The translations under genes were made by a program, and so were the position numbers. The notes under the pieces were generated by a model. That model was not told the DNA's origin. It was given only the letters and a program-made list of their open reading frames with translations, and searched no databases. A stretch of DNA of 64,000 nucleotides, taken from Margaritifera margaritifera (taxonomy: Eukaryota > Mollusca > Bivalvia > Unionida > Margaritiferidae). How positions within the stretch are numbered: position 1 is the first letter of the stretch; each line of letters begins with the position of its first letter. The DNA is taken from the NCBI GenBank assembly GCA_029931535.1, contig JAQPZY010001695.1, positions 5,273,001 to 5,337,000 on the forward strand. The letters are read 5' to 3'. Below, in pieces: positions 12,641 to 23,400 of this stretch.

Positions 12641-13115
12641 AGCTGTGATGGACAAGTGTGTGGAGTGGAAGTAGGGTCAGCCTCAGTTAGGAAAACATTA
12701 TAATGAAAGCGTGCTTCCAGGGTATAGATCTCTCGCTTGTCTGAAGCCAAAACCACGAAAGTAATGTTGTTTTAACCCCTTGTGGGGAAAAAATGATCAT
12801 ACCCCAGAAAATCGAACTATGCACATTGTCTCCCTTTTTCCCATCATTATTTTTAGTAGTTACCTTTATTTTAAAATTTCACAGCTTCAGTGACATAATT
12901 TCACCCCATCAAAGCTAAATCTGAGAGTATAGCAGTCTACAGTTTTCACATCCTAAATCCCATCGGGTTTTATAATAATAAACGCCTCATGTAAATACTG
13001 TAGAAATTATATATCTATGTCTAATATTGCTTTACGTAGTAAAATGTGCAGCGATTCACAGCTTGATGCTTACGGTCGAGATACGTATGTAAATCTGCGT
13101 AAGAGTAACAGGACT
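12641..13115. other. No gene recognised
   Basis: Unique AT-rich sequence between the LINE relic and the 36-bp minisatellite. Confidence 0.4.
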
Positions 13116-14356
13116 TTAAATGTACACGGCAAATTACACAGAGATCTATGGGTATTTGACTGTTACAAATTATGCAGAAACCTATGGGTATTTGACTATT
13201 ACAAATGACACAGAGTTCTATGGGTATTTGACTGTTACAAATGACACAGAAATCTATGGGTATTTGACTGTTACAAATGACACACAGATCTATGGGTATT
13301 TGACTGTTACAAATGACACAGAGACCTATGGGTATTTGACTGTTACAAATGACACAGAGATCTATGGGTATTTGACTATTACAAATGACACAGAGTTCTA
13401 TGGGTATTTGACTGTTACAAATGACACAGAGATTTATGGGTATTTGACTATTACAAATGACACAGAGTTCTATGGGTATTTGACTATTACAAATGACACA
13501 CAGATCTATTGGTATATGACTATTACAAATGACACAGAGATCTATGGGTATATGACTATTACAAATGACACAGAGATCTATGGATATATGACTATTACAA
13601 ATGACACACAGATCTATGGGTATTTTACTGTTACAAATGACACAGAGTTCTATGGGTATTTGACTGTTACAAATGACACACAGATCTATGGGTATTTGAC
13701 TATTACAAATTATGCAGAGATCTATGGATATATGACTGTTACAAATTATGCAGAGATCTATGGATATTTGACTGTTACAAATTATACAGAGATCAATGGA
13801 TATTTGACTGTTACAAATTATACAGAGATCTATGGATATTTGACTGTTACAAATTATACAGAGATCAATGGATATTTGACTGTTACAAATTATACAGAGA
13901 TCAATGGATATATGACTGTTACAAATTATACAGAGATCAATGGATATTTGACTGTTACAAATTATACAGAGATCTATGGATATTTGACTATTACAATGAT
14001 ACAGAGATCTATGGATATTTGACTGTTACAAATTATACAGAGATCTATGGATATTTGACTATTACAATGATACAGAGATCTATGGATATTTGACTGTTAC
14101 AAATTATACAGAGATCTATGGATATTTGACTGTTACAAATTATACAGAGATCTATGGATATTTGACTGTTACAAATTATACAGAGATCTATGGATATTTG
14201 ACTATTACAATGATACAGAGATCTATGGATATTTGACTGTTACAAATTATACAGAGATCTATGGATATTTGACTGTTACAAATTATACAGAGATCTATGG
14301 ATATTTGACTGTTACAAATTATACAGAGATCTATGGATATTTGACTGTTACAAATG
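13116..14356. repeat. 36-bp minisatellite, about 34 copies
   Basis: The unit is ACAGAGATCTATGGGTATTT followed by GACTGTTACAAATGAC. The left half uses AATGACAC and the right half AATTATAC, so the array consists of two blocks of related variants. Because 36 is a multiple of three, one plus frame stays open for 300 codons (13120-14022), with repeated TND/YTEIYGYLTV. Copies of 35 bp (TTACAATGATAC) from about 13987 break the frame. There is no splice or start context to support a gene. Confidence 0.93.
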
Positions 14357-14480
14357 TATGGATTTTATAATGCCTTCTGATGATTACTTTTAAGATGTCA
14401 ACGAAACATAATTTTATTAAAATTATTTTTATTTTTCCACAAATTATGAACACACGAATGGTTACTTATGTTAGATAAAG

Positions 14481-14482
<2 letters not shown>

Positions 14483-14561
<79 letters not shown>
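14483..14561. repeat. (TA)n microsatellite
   Basis: About 39 uninterrupted TA dinucleotides. Confidence 0.97.
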
Positions 14562-14563
<2 letters not shown>

Positions 14564-14569
14564 TAGCAC

Positions 14570-15200
14570 AGAGCCTAGGATTTTTCGATTTAAGAACGCA
14601 TTGTGAAACCAGGTTTTTCTCTTAGAAAAATATGATATTGATTGATATCACACGTTTGATCAGAGAAACCAGGTTTATCATTGAAAATCAGGTACCAGAT
14701 TTATCCTTGAAAACCCTAGTTTATCCTGCGAAACGTTGGATGTCAGAGAAAAACCGGGGTTTTCTCCGTTCAATTAAGTTTTTCTAATAATTGTGCCTTT
14801 TGCATTTGATAAATTAGATTTTTAATGTTGAAACCCACGATATCAGATGAAAAATAAAATAAACAGATTTGTGAATTACTGTGCATTTATCACATAAAAA
14901 CCAAACTGTTTTGATCTTGAAAAACCAGGTTTTGCAATAAAACCTACGATACCAAGAGAAAACCCTGCTATTTCGTCAGATACACCAGGTTTTCAAGGGT
15001 GAAATTTATATTTTTTAAAATTCTAAATATCCTGGTTTTTCATAGATAAACCAAGTTTATCCTGATATCTCAAACTTTTTAGCATAAAGCCAAATGCACA
15101 GTAAATAGGAAAACTTAGTATATCAATGGAAACATCTGGTTTTCCAAAGAAAACCCTTTCTTAAATATAGAAATACAAAACAGGTTTTTATAATTATTGT
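14570..15200. repeat. Cluster of degenerate AAACCAGGTTT-type motifs
   Basis: The near-palindrome GAAAACCAGGTTTTC and its variants recur about every 25-45 bases: GAAACCAGGTTTTTC at 14607, AGAAACCAGGTTTATC at 14666, AAAAACCAGGTTTTGC near 14921, ACACCAGGTTTTCA near 14983, and CTGGTTTTTCATAGATAAACC near 15032. It appears to be an old, strongly diverged satellite with a self-complementary core. Confidence 0.6.
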
Positions 15201-15844
15201 GCAACTGGCTCGCCATACGAGTCCTGCGGGATCAACACTGAGCTTTGGTGGCTCCTAGCAAACTAATATAAGAATTTCTAAAAAGTAGAACTGTATACAG
15301 AATTTGAATTCTAGGATGGAAACATCAATACTAGAGCTAGAATTTATGCTGGCAAATTGTTTCTCTATAAAATGTATCTTAATATTATTGCTATTAAAAA
15401 ATTCAGATTATCTCTTATTCTGTTACAAATATCTTATCACAGACTTCGTGTCTAAACGGTACGATGTGCAAAAGTGATTTTACAACGTGAGTATTAGCTT
15501 AGACAAATCCGTACCATCCAATACGAGTTTTATGTATTAATTCATTCAACAGGAATCGCAATAAATAATGTAATTCGTTTATTCATTCATATTTTTACTA
15601 CTAATACTACTTGACAGATTTTTTTTTAAAGCAATATTGGAAGAGAATAATTATAGGCAAATAGAAATTGCCATTCCCGCCCCCAAGTCTATTTTCCTGT
15701 TTTAACTTTCTTGCAAATGTAGAATTATATACCTGAATATATGCGAATTGTATGTATGGTAAGTCATTTATATATACTCATGGAAAATGTTAGTGTTTAA
15801 AACTGTATTTATTTATTTACCTGAGTGGGAGGAACGTCTTAGCC
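15201..15844. other. No gene recognised
   Basis: AT-rich unique sequence. I see no domain, long open frame or repeat. Confidence 0.4.
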
Positions 15845-15945
15845 ACTTTCATATCCGGTAACAGACGTTCTAAACTGCGGCCCCATGCGGCCAAAAGCGC
15901 GGCCAGGTAAACTGCGGCCCATCGCGGTCATCTACGGACCATAAC
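15845..15945 (+). repeat. GC-rich inverted repeat, left copy
   Basis: The stretch CCGGTAACAGACGTTCTAAA, then CTGCGGCCCCATGCGGCC, on to CATCGCGGTCATCTACGG, matches the reverse complement of 19911-20010 at roughly 80 percent by eye. It is much richer in GC than its surroundings. The two copies face each other across the SGNH-hydrolase region. Confidence 0.75.
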
Positions 15946-17430
15946 GTGTAACTGGCTAATTTTTTTTGCTTTTAGGGATTACTTGAAACTACAAATTAGT
16001 GGCTTAATATTTTATTTACCCTTCAGATTATTATGCAGATTTTCTTTCATTAATCATGATTGAAAAAAAAAATCAAAACAACGGTAAACCGTTGATTTAT
16101 GTATGGATACCAGGTTCCTACGGTCATTTCACTTAATGTTCTGTGAACTACCAACAACTGCTGCATTTACTTCGCTATACTGTGCCTACATCCTCCCCGT
16201 ACTACACTATGTCATGAAAACACTACAACAGAACTATTTTACGATGTTAGAAACACTTGTGACAGTGCACACATTTTTATTAACTTAAACGGACACAGCG
16301 TTGTCTTCCATGAAACAGGTGTTATACTATTTACATTAGTCCCTTAAACACTAAAGCAAACAACGAACACGACGAATCATCATTGGTAATTATAATTTAT
16401 CTCGGCCAACAGATATAATGAATATTTTAAAGTCATCCCAGAAAAAGAATTTGAATATGTACAGTACAAGTACAAATACCTATCAATCAATGAATGTGAA
16501 CATATGCAGTCACATGTACATGTATATATCAACGGATATCATGTTTTAATGTTTAGATTAAAACAAAACATACACCGGTATGGTGGTAACTAATGCACAC
16601 TTCATTTATCACTCAGTTTTTAAAGAAATCAAAGTTCAAACACTAACAATTTTACAAAATTAGTGTTACGAAAACAGCAGAAATATTCTCAAACTCTCAA
16701 AGAATTATAGGCGTGGTAATGGTATTTAACATTTAATAATAAGTATATAAGCAAACGCGAAATGATGTTAATATTTTAAGTTGTAACATTACATCAACGT
16801 ACTGTTGCAGTTGTGTAATTTGTTCCTTAATGCAAACTTCATGCCCGAAGTCATGAGCGGGCCTGTTCATTTGCAAGAATTACACACCCAAGTCTCGCTG
16901 TCATTAAATGATTCCTCGATGCATATTTTATGATACTACTGTATTTTACATTTATTATTAGAACACTGTATCAAATCGTCCACACACTAATGTAAACGAC
17001 ATGAACAGTACGAAACTATTTTTCAAACTTTATTTTCATTGCTAGGCTTTTTTGGCATCTTTTTAAATTTTCGCAAAGGGTTCAAGATATCCACTTTCTA
17101 AGCACCGTATTAAATGCTGCCGCATTTTATTTATATCTAACCTATCATGTTTATTAAAACTAAAGTTACTGAAGCACAGTTCTGTTATAAAGGCATTAGC
17201 AAATACATCACAATCTGAAACGTTTAGTTGTTGTTGTTCATGGGGAATGTTTACACAAATGTTTTTTTATTCAGAATTTCAATAAATCTGATCAAGCTTA
17301 ATGGTCATAGAGGAATTTACTGTTTTGTTTTATTTGAAACTATCCAAAACAGATACATTATCTTCAGTATCTCTGAATGAAATGACCCAATGATTGGACC
17401 CATTAAAATAAATTTGGGCAGACGGTCTTG
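15946..17430. other. No gene recognised
   Basis: AT-rich sequence 3' of the minus-strand SGNH fragments. It could contain their 3' untranslated remains. No coding pattern was seen. Confidence 0.4.
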
Positions 17431-18115
17431 TTACAGATTGCATTCGTATGTCGAAATTCCACTTCTTAATTTTATCGTTGAAATGCGGTATATTAAGAGT
17501 ACTTTGAAGTCCTTGGATACTTGGGAATTGTCGTTTGTTGCTAGTATGGCAACATTACCGTCAAAAGTACCTTGCAGTATCTTTACCGCCATGTCTGGCT
17601 TAAAATTTCCAGGACACTTCATGAACACTTTCACTTTGCTATCATAAGCTTCGCTGACTTCACCATCACCGGACTGAGACACATATGATTTTGTCCTTCT
17701 CTTTGTTTTTCTTCTTTGTGGATTTAGCACTATTCTCACAAACGCTCACATTCTCTTCGTCTGAGAAATCAGCGGCTGTTTCCTCTACACCAAGAATTTC
17801 GAATCTATTACCACATTCCTGCTGAACAATGGTTGAGTGTTTAGCTTTTGTTTCCTTGGAAGTCACTAACACATTAGATACCTTCCGTTCAGAATCAGGA
17901 CCTCTAGTATTACCAAACTTCATGCAGTCCGCATTCTTTACAACGTATTTGGTGACGGTGTCTGTGTAGGGTACACACTGTTGCATTGATTTGGCTAACT
18001 TTCGTTTTCTACAGTTCGTACTTATCTGTCTGTGTATGGAGGCTGCCTGTGGAACAGGTACACTATCAGTTACAACACTGCTATACGTGATGGACTCTGC
18101 ATCCGTTGACAACAT
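17431..18115 (-). pseudogene. Second SGNH-related fragment, frameshifted
   Basis: There are two overlapping minus-strand open frames. The first (18115-17666) has a Ser/Thr-rich, basic lead and the phrase NRFEILGVEE, followed by an acidic stretch. This resembles the linker that precedes SGNH-hydrolase domains in many uncharacterised invertebrate proteins. The second (17739-17431), in another frame, continues GDGEVSEAYDSKVKVF, then NVAILATNDNS, like the SGNH block leading to a GTND motif. A frame change near 17680-17700 separates them (or an undetected intron). No complete catalytic set is visible. It could be the C-terminal continuation of the gene at 18169-19463 or a neighbouring related copy. 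Confidence 0.45.
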
Positions 18116-18168
18116 GCCGTGAACTGTCCTTATCTCACGTTCTATGTTACAACACGAGTACCTTTATA

Positions 18169-19463
18169 TTATCTATGTAAACCGTCCCGTGCCAACATGT
18201 CCGTGGTGAAAATTTCATGATTGACAAAGGAAACGTCGGGATACTGCTTTGCAACATTTTCTAAGACGCCATTGATGTGTTGTGCCATCCGATTTACCTC
18301 CCGAAGATCACTGGTTGTTGGTCTGTACCGAGCATCACGATGGCGGTTTTCGGACACAGGCAGCACTGCAGAGAACACGATTGTGCACATGAAAATAGAC
18401 ATTGTTAATGCATGTGTCATCATTGGTTCCTAGATCTCCCAGTGTATTCACTGTACTTTTAGTTACCATAGGAAAACATTATTTTTGAGTCGATAATATG
18501 GACGTTGATGAAGAGCGTACGAAAACTCACGAAAACAAAGGACGGACAGACATACGCATTCTTTATTAATTGTGAAAAATTAAAACTGAAGCTTAACTTA
18601 TTTGAGGAGGATACATCATCGTGATATCATTCCTTACCTTGTATTGATAGCTTTAATGTCGTCGTACAACGATTCAAACCTGCCACAGATGATGGACTCG
18701 CTGTCCCGGTTGTTCTTGTAGTAAATATTGTTGATGCCACACACAATGCATACAATCTGGAAACACATGTGTCTTTGATTTAATACAATAATACAATAAA
18801 TTATTCCTATTCGTATTCGTAAATAAATAAATTTGTTAATAAATAAGCTTCTTACTTTAGATTCAGAAAGTATATGTTGTAGTTGTGGTAGCTTACCTAA
18901 AGCAAATCAACGATAGTGTGTTAACTTCAAAGGTGTGATAATCGCATTTGCGTTAACTCAATTAAAGCGTGTCAGGCAATCGATGTGTGATAATCATATT
19001 AACAAGAAAATCCATTTAAACTTAGCACGTTATTTCAGAAATTCTGAAAAGTCAATATCAAAGTTTGATAATTGATACCGTTGGCCTAATGAATAGTATA
19101 CATAAGTATCCAAGATTTGCCCAAATTTTCTATATCCCTGTAATATATTTGTAATATAAATGAAAAGAATAATTGTGACTCGTTAACTTCGCCGTATTAT
19201 TAAAAGACTATCTGAACTTAAAAATATATAAAACGCTGCCAGGATTCTTCCGACCTTTACAATAGTGAAGTACGCACAAAAAAGTAAGAAATGTTACTTA
19301 CCTTAGCAGAGGATATTAATTCCGGCACAGATTCCTGTTTCAATAAGTTTTCTACCCTACAATCACTAAAGCACAGTGGCACAATGTCACTATCACTCAA
19401 GTATTCACTAAAATACTTAGTCTGAGAATGACCTAATATGATTGCCACGATATAACAAATCAT
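18169..19463 (-). pseudogene. SGNH-hydrolase-like gene, three exons, probably broken
   Basis: Exon A is 19463-19302 (54 codons, starts MICYIVAIILGHSQTKYF, donor GTAAGT). Exon B is 18756-18638 (acceptor TTTCCAG, IVCIVCGINNIYY, donor GTAAGG). Exon C ends at a TAA at 18169-18171 after ARDGLHR. Together they show SGNH order: a block-I-like GHSQ with the Ser (residue 13), a block-III-like GINN (residues 61-64) and a block-V DGLH holding the Asp/His pair. The usual GDS is GHS here. Exons A and B join in frame at phase 0. Exon B ends with two spare bases, and exon C has no AG acceptor that matches. The only position giving the expected CTIVFSAVLPV reading follows TTTTCAT, where an AG would be expected. 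Substrate is unknown; family members are esterases or have lost activity. Confidence 0.6.
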
Positions 19464-19910
19464 AAGTTCACAAGTCTCTGAAAGTCAGTTTCTACAGATA
19501 AATCACCACTGAATGTAAGAGCGAAATGATTTTCTTTGGAAAAAGTGCCGTTTTTATAGCATACAATAACTTTTGATTGGTCACCAACTATTTTTCTTAA
19601 GAACAAATCAGACTGGCCAGTTATGTTTGTTTGAATTTAATATAATTGGATATTTCTGCACATCATCAGTAATGCAAACCGCTAATAGACCTTGTTTGTA
19701 TGTTTCTTTCCAGTTCTCTGATCCTTCCCGAAATCCTGAAAATGTAACTAATTAGGCCTGTAATTTTCATCAGTCCGATCAAACTGCGTTTCGGCATGGA
19801 ATAGTCTTTTGTTAAGCAAATCCTCTAATCATCGCCGACAAAAAGTAATTCAAACCGCTAATATACCTTGTATTTTTATATAATTTAGATGTGGCATCAA
19901 TAGTTCAATC
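19464..19910. other. Intergenic stretch between the SGNH gene and sortilin
   Basis: The two genes point away from each other, so this short interval plus the GC-rich repeat holds the start regions of both. No firm promoter motif was recognised. Confidence 0.35.
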
Positions 19911-20040
19911 ATTCTTTATTGGCCGCAGATGGCCGCGATGGGCAGCAGTTTATTTGGCCGTACTTTTTGCCGCAAGGGGCCGCAGTTTTGATCTGTACCC
20001 GGTAACGACCAGGAGCTAATATTGCTCTAAGACAATTTAC
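19911..20040 (-). repeat. GC-rich inverted repeat, right copy
   Basis: This is the reverse-complement partner of 15845-15945. Shared blocks are AACTGCGGCCCC, TGCGGC, AAACTG, CCCATCGCGG and CATCTRCGG. A short outer match (GTCTTAG) extends the pairing to about 20034. It sits just upstream of the sortilin start codon, so it lies in the 5' flank or untranslated leader of that gene. Confidence 0.75.
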
Positions 20041-20074
20041 CTCTCCACCGGTTGTAAAGTCATGTGACAGCATC

Positions 20075-20338
20075 ATGAACATGGAGGGCAGAAAGACAAA
20101 ATTTGTTCGAGCAATAACTTTCACTTTAATTTTTATCTTGATAAGTAATATATGTACACAATGTGGTGTGTATGGAGTTGATGTGTTAACATTTCAACAA
20201 CTTACAGAGGATGCACAAACTGTCGGACATCATTTTGTCAAACGGGCCGCAAGTGATTCAGGAACCGACGAAAGATGTTTACTCCAGGAAGCTAACTTTT
20301 TGGCCGATATCAAAACAGGCACTAAAATCGATGACAGA
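20075..20338 (+). CDS. Sortilin-like exon 1: signal peptide and propeptide
   Basis: 88 codons. Two close in-frame ATGs (20075 and 20081) are followed by basic GRKTKF and a hydrophobic core AITFTLIFILIS, a signal peptide. The propeptide reaches a dibasic KR at residues 56-57. After it, Ala-Ala-Ser and the stretch DERCLLQEANFLADI correspond to the Cys-bearing start of mature sortilin. The donor is GTGAGT, phase 0. An apparent open frame continuing past 20338 runs into a TA microsatellite and is intronic. Confidence 0.88.
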
Positions 20339-20409
20339 GTGAGTGCTGAAGGACTTCTGTTTTTATTAAATTATGAAGAAATAAAATGGGTTTCAATGGT
20401 AGGGCAGAG

Positions 20410-20476
<67 letters not shown>

Positions 20477-23400
20477 CTATGCACTTTTCCTGGAGATGTT
20501 GCATCATTGGGCTTCCTACAATGTAGACGTATACCCTAATATTTATGTTGTTGTTTGGGTCGACGTCTTACTGCTTAAATAAACGGCGTTGTGTAGCGTG
20601 ATACTCGGTCGACTGACAGGGGAACTAGAGGCCATATTTTCAGGAATATCTCACACTTGGCAGTCCATATCGACAGTTTTCCACAAATTAAAGTCTAATT
20701 GCTTTAGTCGGACTATACTTACTTTGATGTCTTTTTTGTAATGGAATCAAATTCATTGAGCTGTCCTATGGTATCCGCGCAAGTAGTCAGAGTTTCTTCT
20801 GAACCTTCTCACCCCAGTTTAGATATTTTGACATTTATGTTGGGGTGTGGGGTCAGAACCAATTTCCTATCAAAAAGTTGGAATTCGCTGCCACCATACG
20901 CTGATGGCAGGGTAGCCACTTACAAGTGGGCCTCGCAAACTTAAATGACCTTACATCGAGCCATACCTTCATGAAGTAGATAGGAAGATCATTTATTTTC
21001 TCAGAGACTGCGAGTATAATATTTTTAAAGTCTTTAATCCACTGACAGACGAGGTGAAACTACAGCATTGATGAAATTTGACCAGGTATTCGCCATTTGC
21101 ATTGCTAGTCACATGACTACCCAAATCTTGCAACCTACATGTCCATGATATCAGAGGTCCAATAGTCACATGATATCAACAATAAACCACTTTTCAATGT
21201 TGTTGTAAAAAAAAATTGACAATATTAAATAAAAGTCACATAATGTTTGTAAAAAAAATATGAAAGGACACATAATTCTCAACATATTTATTTTGAGAAC
21301 AACAACCAGAAACATGTCACTGTTACAGCAACCTGGAGAAAGCCATATCCATGAATCAGAGAGCATGTATCAGTGTGGTAATCACATGATACCAACAACA
21401 ACATTGTTGATACATACTCTATGCTTGATGAATCTGGCTTTCTCCAGGTATGACAGTGACAGGTTTCTGGTTGTTGTTCTTGGAATATGTTGAGAATTAT
21501 GTGTCCTTTAATTTTTTTACAAACATTATGTGATTTTCATTTAATATTTTTTAATTTTCTGTACAACAACATCCATGATATTTTGTTTCAGCCAAGACTT
21601 TCAGAGTTCTCAGCAGAGTGCATCTTCGCATGCTGGATGCACATGAGCGAGACATGGACCATCACTTAACTATTGTGTATACATCTACAGTACCCATGTT
21701 TTCGTTATAAACTTGGTTTTCCATGACTGTTGTCCATGCTATTTGGGATGATCATAGTCACTCAGGGGTCAAACTAGACTTGAATTTTAGGGAGAAGTGA
21801 CTTCCCTTTTGGACAGAATAGATAGAAGTGAGAGCAGAACAGGGAGAAGTGGCAGCAAGCAAGAAACACAATTTATATATATATATACACCTCTCCCTCG
21901 ATAACTTGTGCACAACGGGGTCCAAAAACATAGACCGCACTATAAGCGAAGGTGCGAGTTACAGAGGGACCTCCAAAAAAATGTAAGGGGATGCCATTTC
22001 CGCTGCCAGCGGCACTGAACATTGAGAAAACCACAGTGTTTGTGTGTGTGTGTTGGGGTAACAGGGCTGTTTAATGGCTGAATACTCGTTTTATAATTGC
22101 ATTGGGAATAATTGTCAATAAAGAGCTTTTTTCTAATGTAGTTTTTTTGTATAAATTACCTTTATTTTCAAGATACTCAACTGCTGAAAGATCGTTAACA
22201 ACATTAGTCGAAGCAGTTTCAACAACACGTATGCACGTGAATACATTGTGTATTACGTCACTGCTTTTTTGTTGTTGTTGATTCACAACAAAACAATATT
22301 CCTTTTTTACAAAAACTAGGGACATATATTTCACAAAACAACTGCTAACGTTGAAAATCAATTTATTTATTGTTCTATTAATAAAATATGGATGTTGTGA
22401 TTTCATTGCAAGTGATAGTGAAACATTTTCTTATCTCTGAGGAAATCTCTGAGTGGCAATTTAGAAATTTTAAGTTCACTACAAACTCTGGAACTTACTT
22501 CTTCCCTAATAAACCGTATCTGTGAAACAAAGCTTTTTATTCACCAAGTACTTATTTTGCTTGGTTGCCTTACTATCTTTGATCACATTTGTGAATTAGT
22601 CGGCTAATTTAAGGTACTTGAATTATATTGCTTACATAATAATATTTATAACGGTGTTCGATTGATCAATTGAAATGAGTTGACCTGACACACGGCCATG
22701 AGCGCTAGCTCTTACACAGGTAGGATTTGCACTCCTTTTAACTTTTCTTTTATTCCACCCCCTTTATTTGATTTGATACAAAAGACGTAATTAACGTGAT
22801 AATACAAAGCAGGCCTGCTTTTAATTGAGTGTAACAACAGCAAATACTTCCACAAGTCGGAGATAAAAAAACGGTCAGCACTTAATTAGGTTCTCACGGA
22901 AACGCTCGCAGATGTAGCTGTGACGGTTGAATTACATTTTTCACGTTTGAATACAAGAGGGCATATTGTATTTGTGATGATTACACTGAAACCAAATTAA
23001 AATATAGAACTAAAACACAAATTTCATTTGACAAAACTTACTTAATTGGAATTTATTTTTTAAAGTGTTGCCACCAGTAGGCATTAGTGACATTTTCATT
23101 GATCAAAATTTTGTCGCATGTTGTTATTTTCAGAGTACTGAGAATGTTGTTTGGAAAGAAAATTGAACAAAATATATGACTTCTTATTAAAAGTTGAGAA
23201 TTTCAGGACATTGATTAAAATTTCCGGGTACTGACCACTGTTTTCAAAGATAAAACGAGCGATATATCAAGGTTGCATTTGACAATTTTGATCGTGATTT
23301 TTTTCATGTTGAACAAATAGGGGCCAATTTTTTTGTCATTTTCTAGTCTTCAAAAATGGGATCCACGCTTGACCCCGCATTGTAAGCGAGTTATCGAGGG

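Noticed and set aside
13120..14022. 300-codon open frame as a repeat protein gene
   Set aside because: It is entirely a 36-bp minisatellite; unit length divisible by three explains the open frame, and 35-bp units downstream break it.
20339..20539. Extension of sortilin exon 1 to 154 codons
   Set aside because: The extension passes a good GTGAGT donor and runs into a TA microsatellite; exon 2 joins in frame at the donor.
1785..20725. The inverted pair at 1785 and 20530 as terminal repeats of an 18.9-kb Polinton
   Set aside because: Host exons (Rab-like exon 1, sortilin exon 1) lie between them, and the polymerase relic is short; better explained as two copies of a small dispersed repeat.
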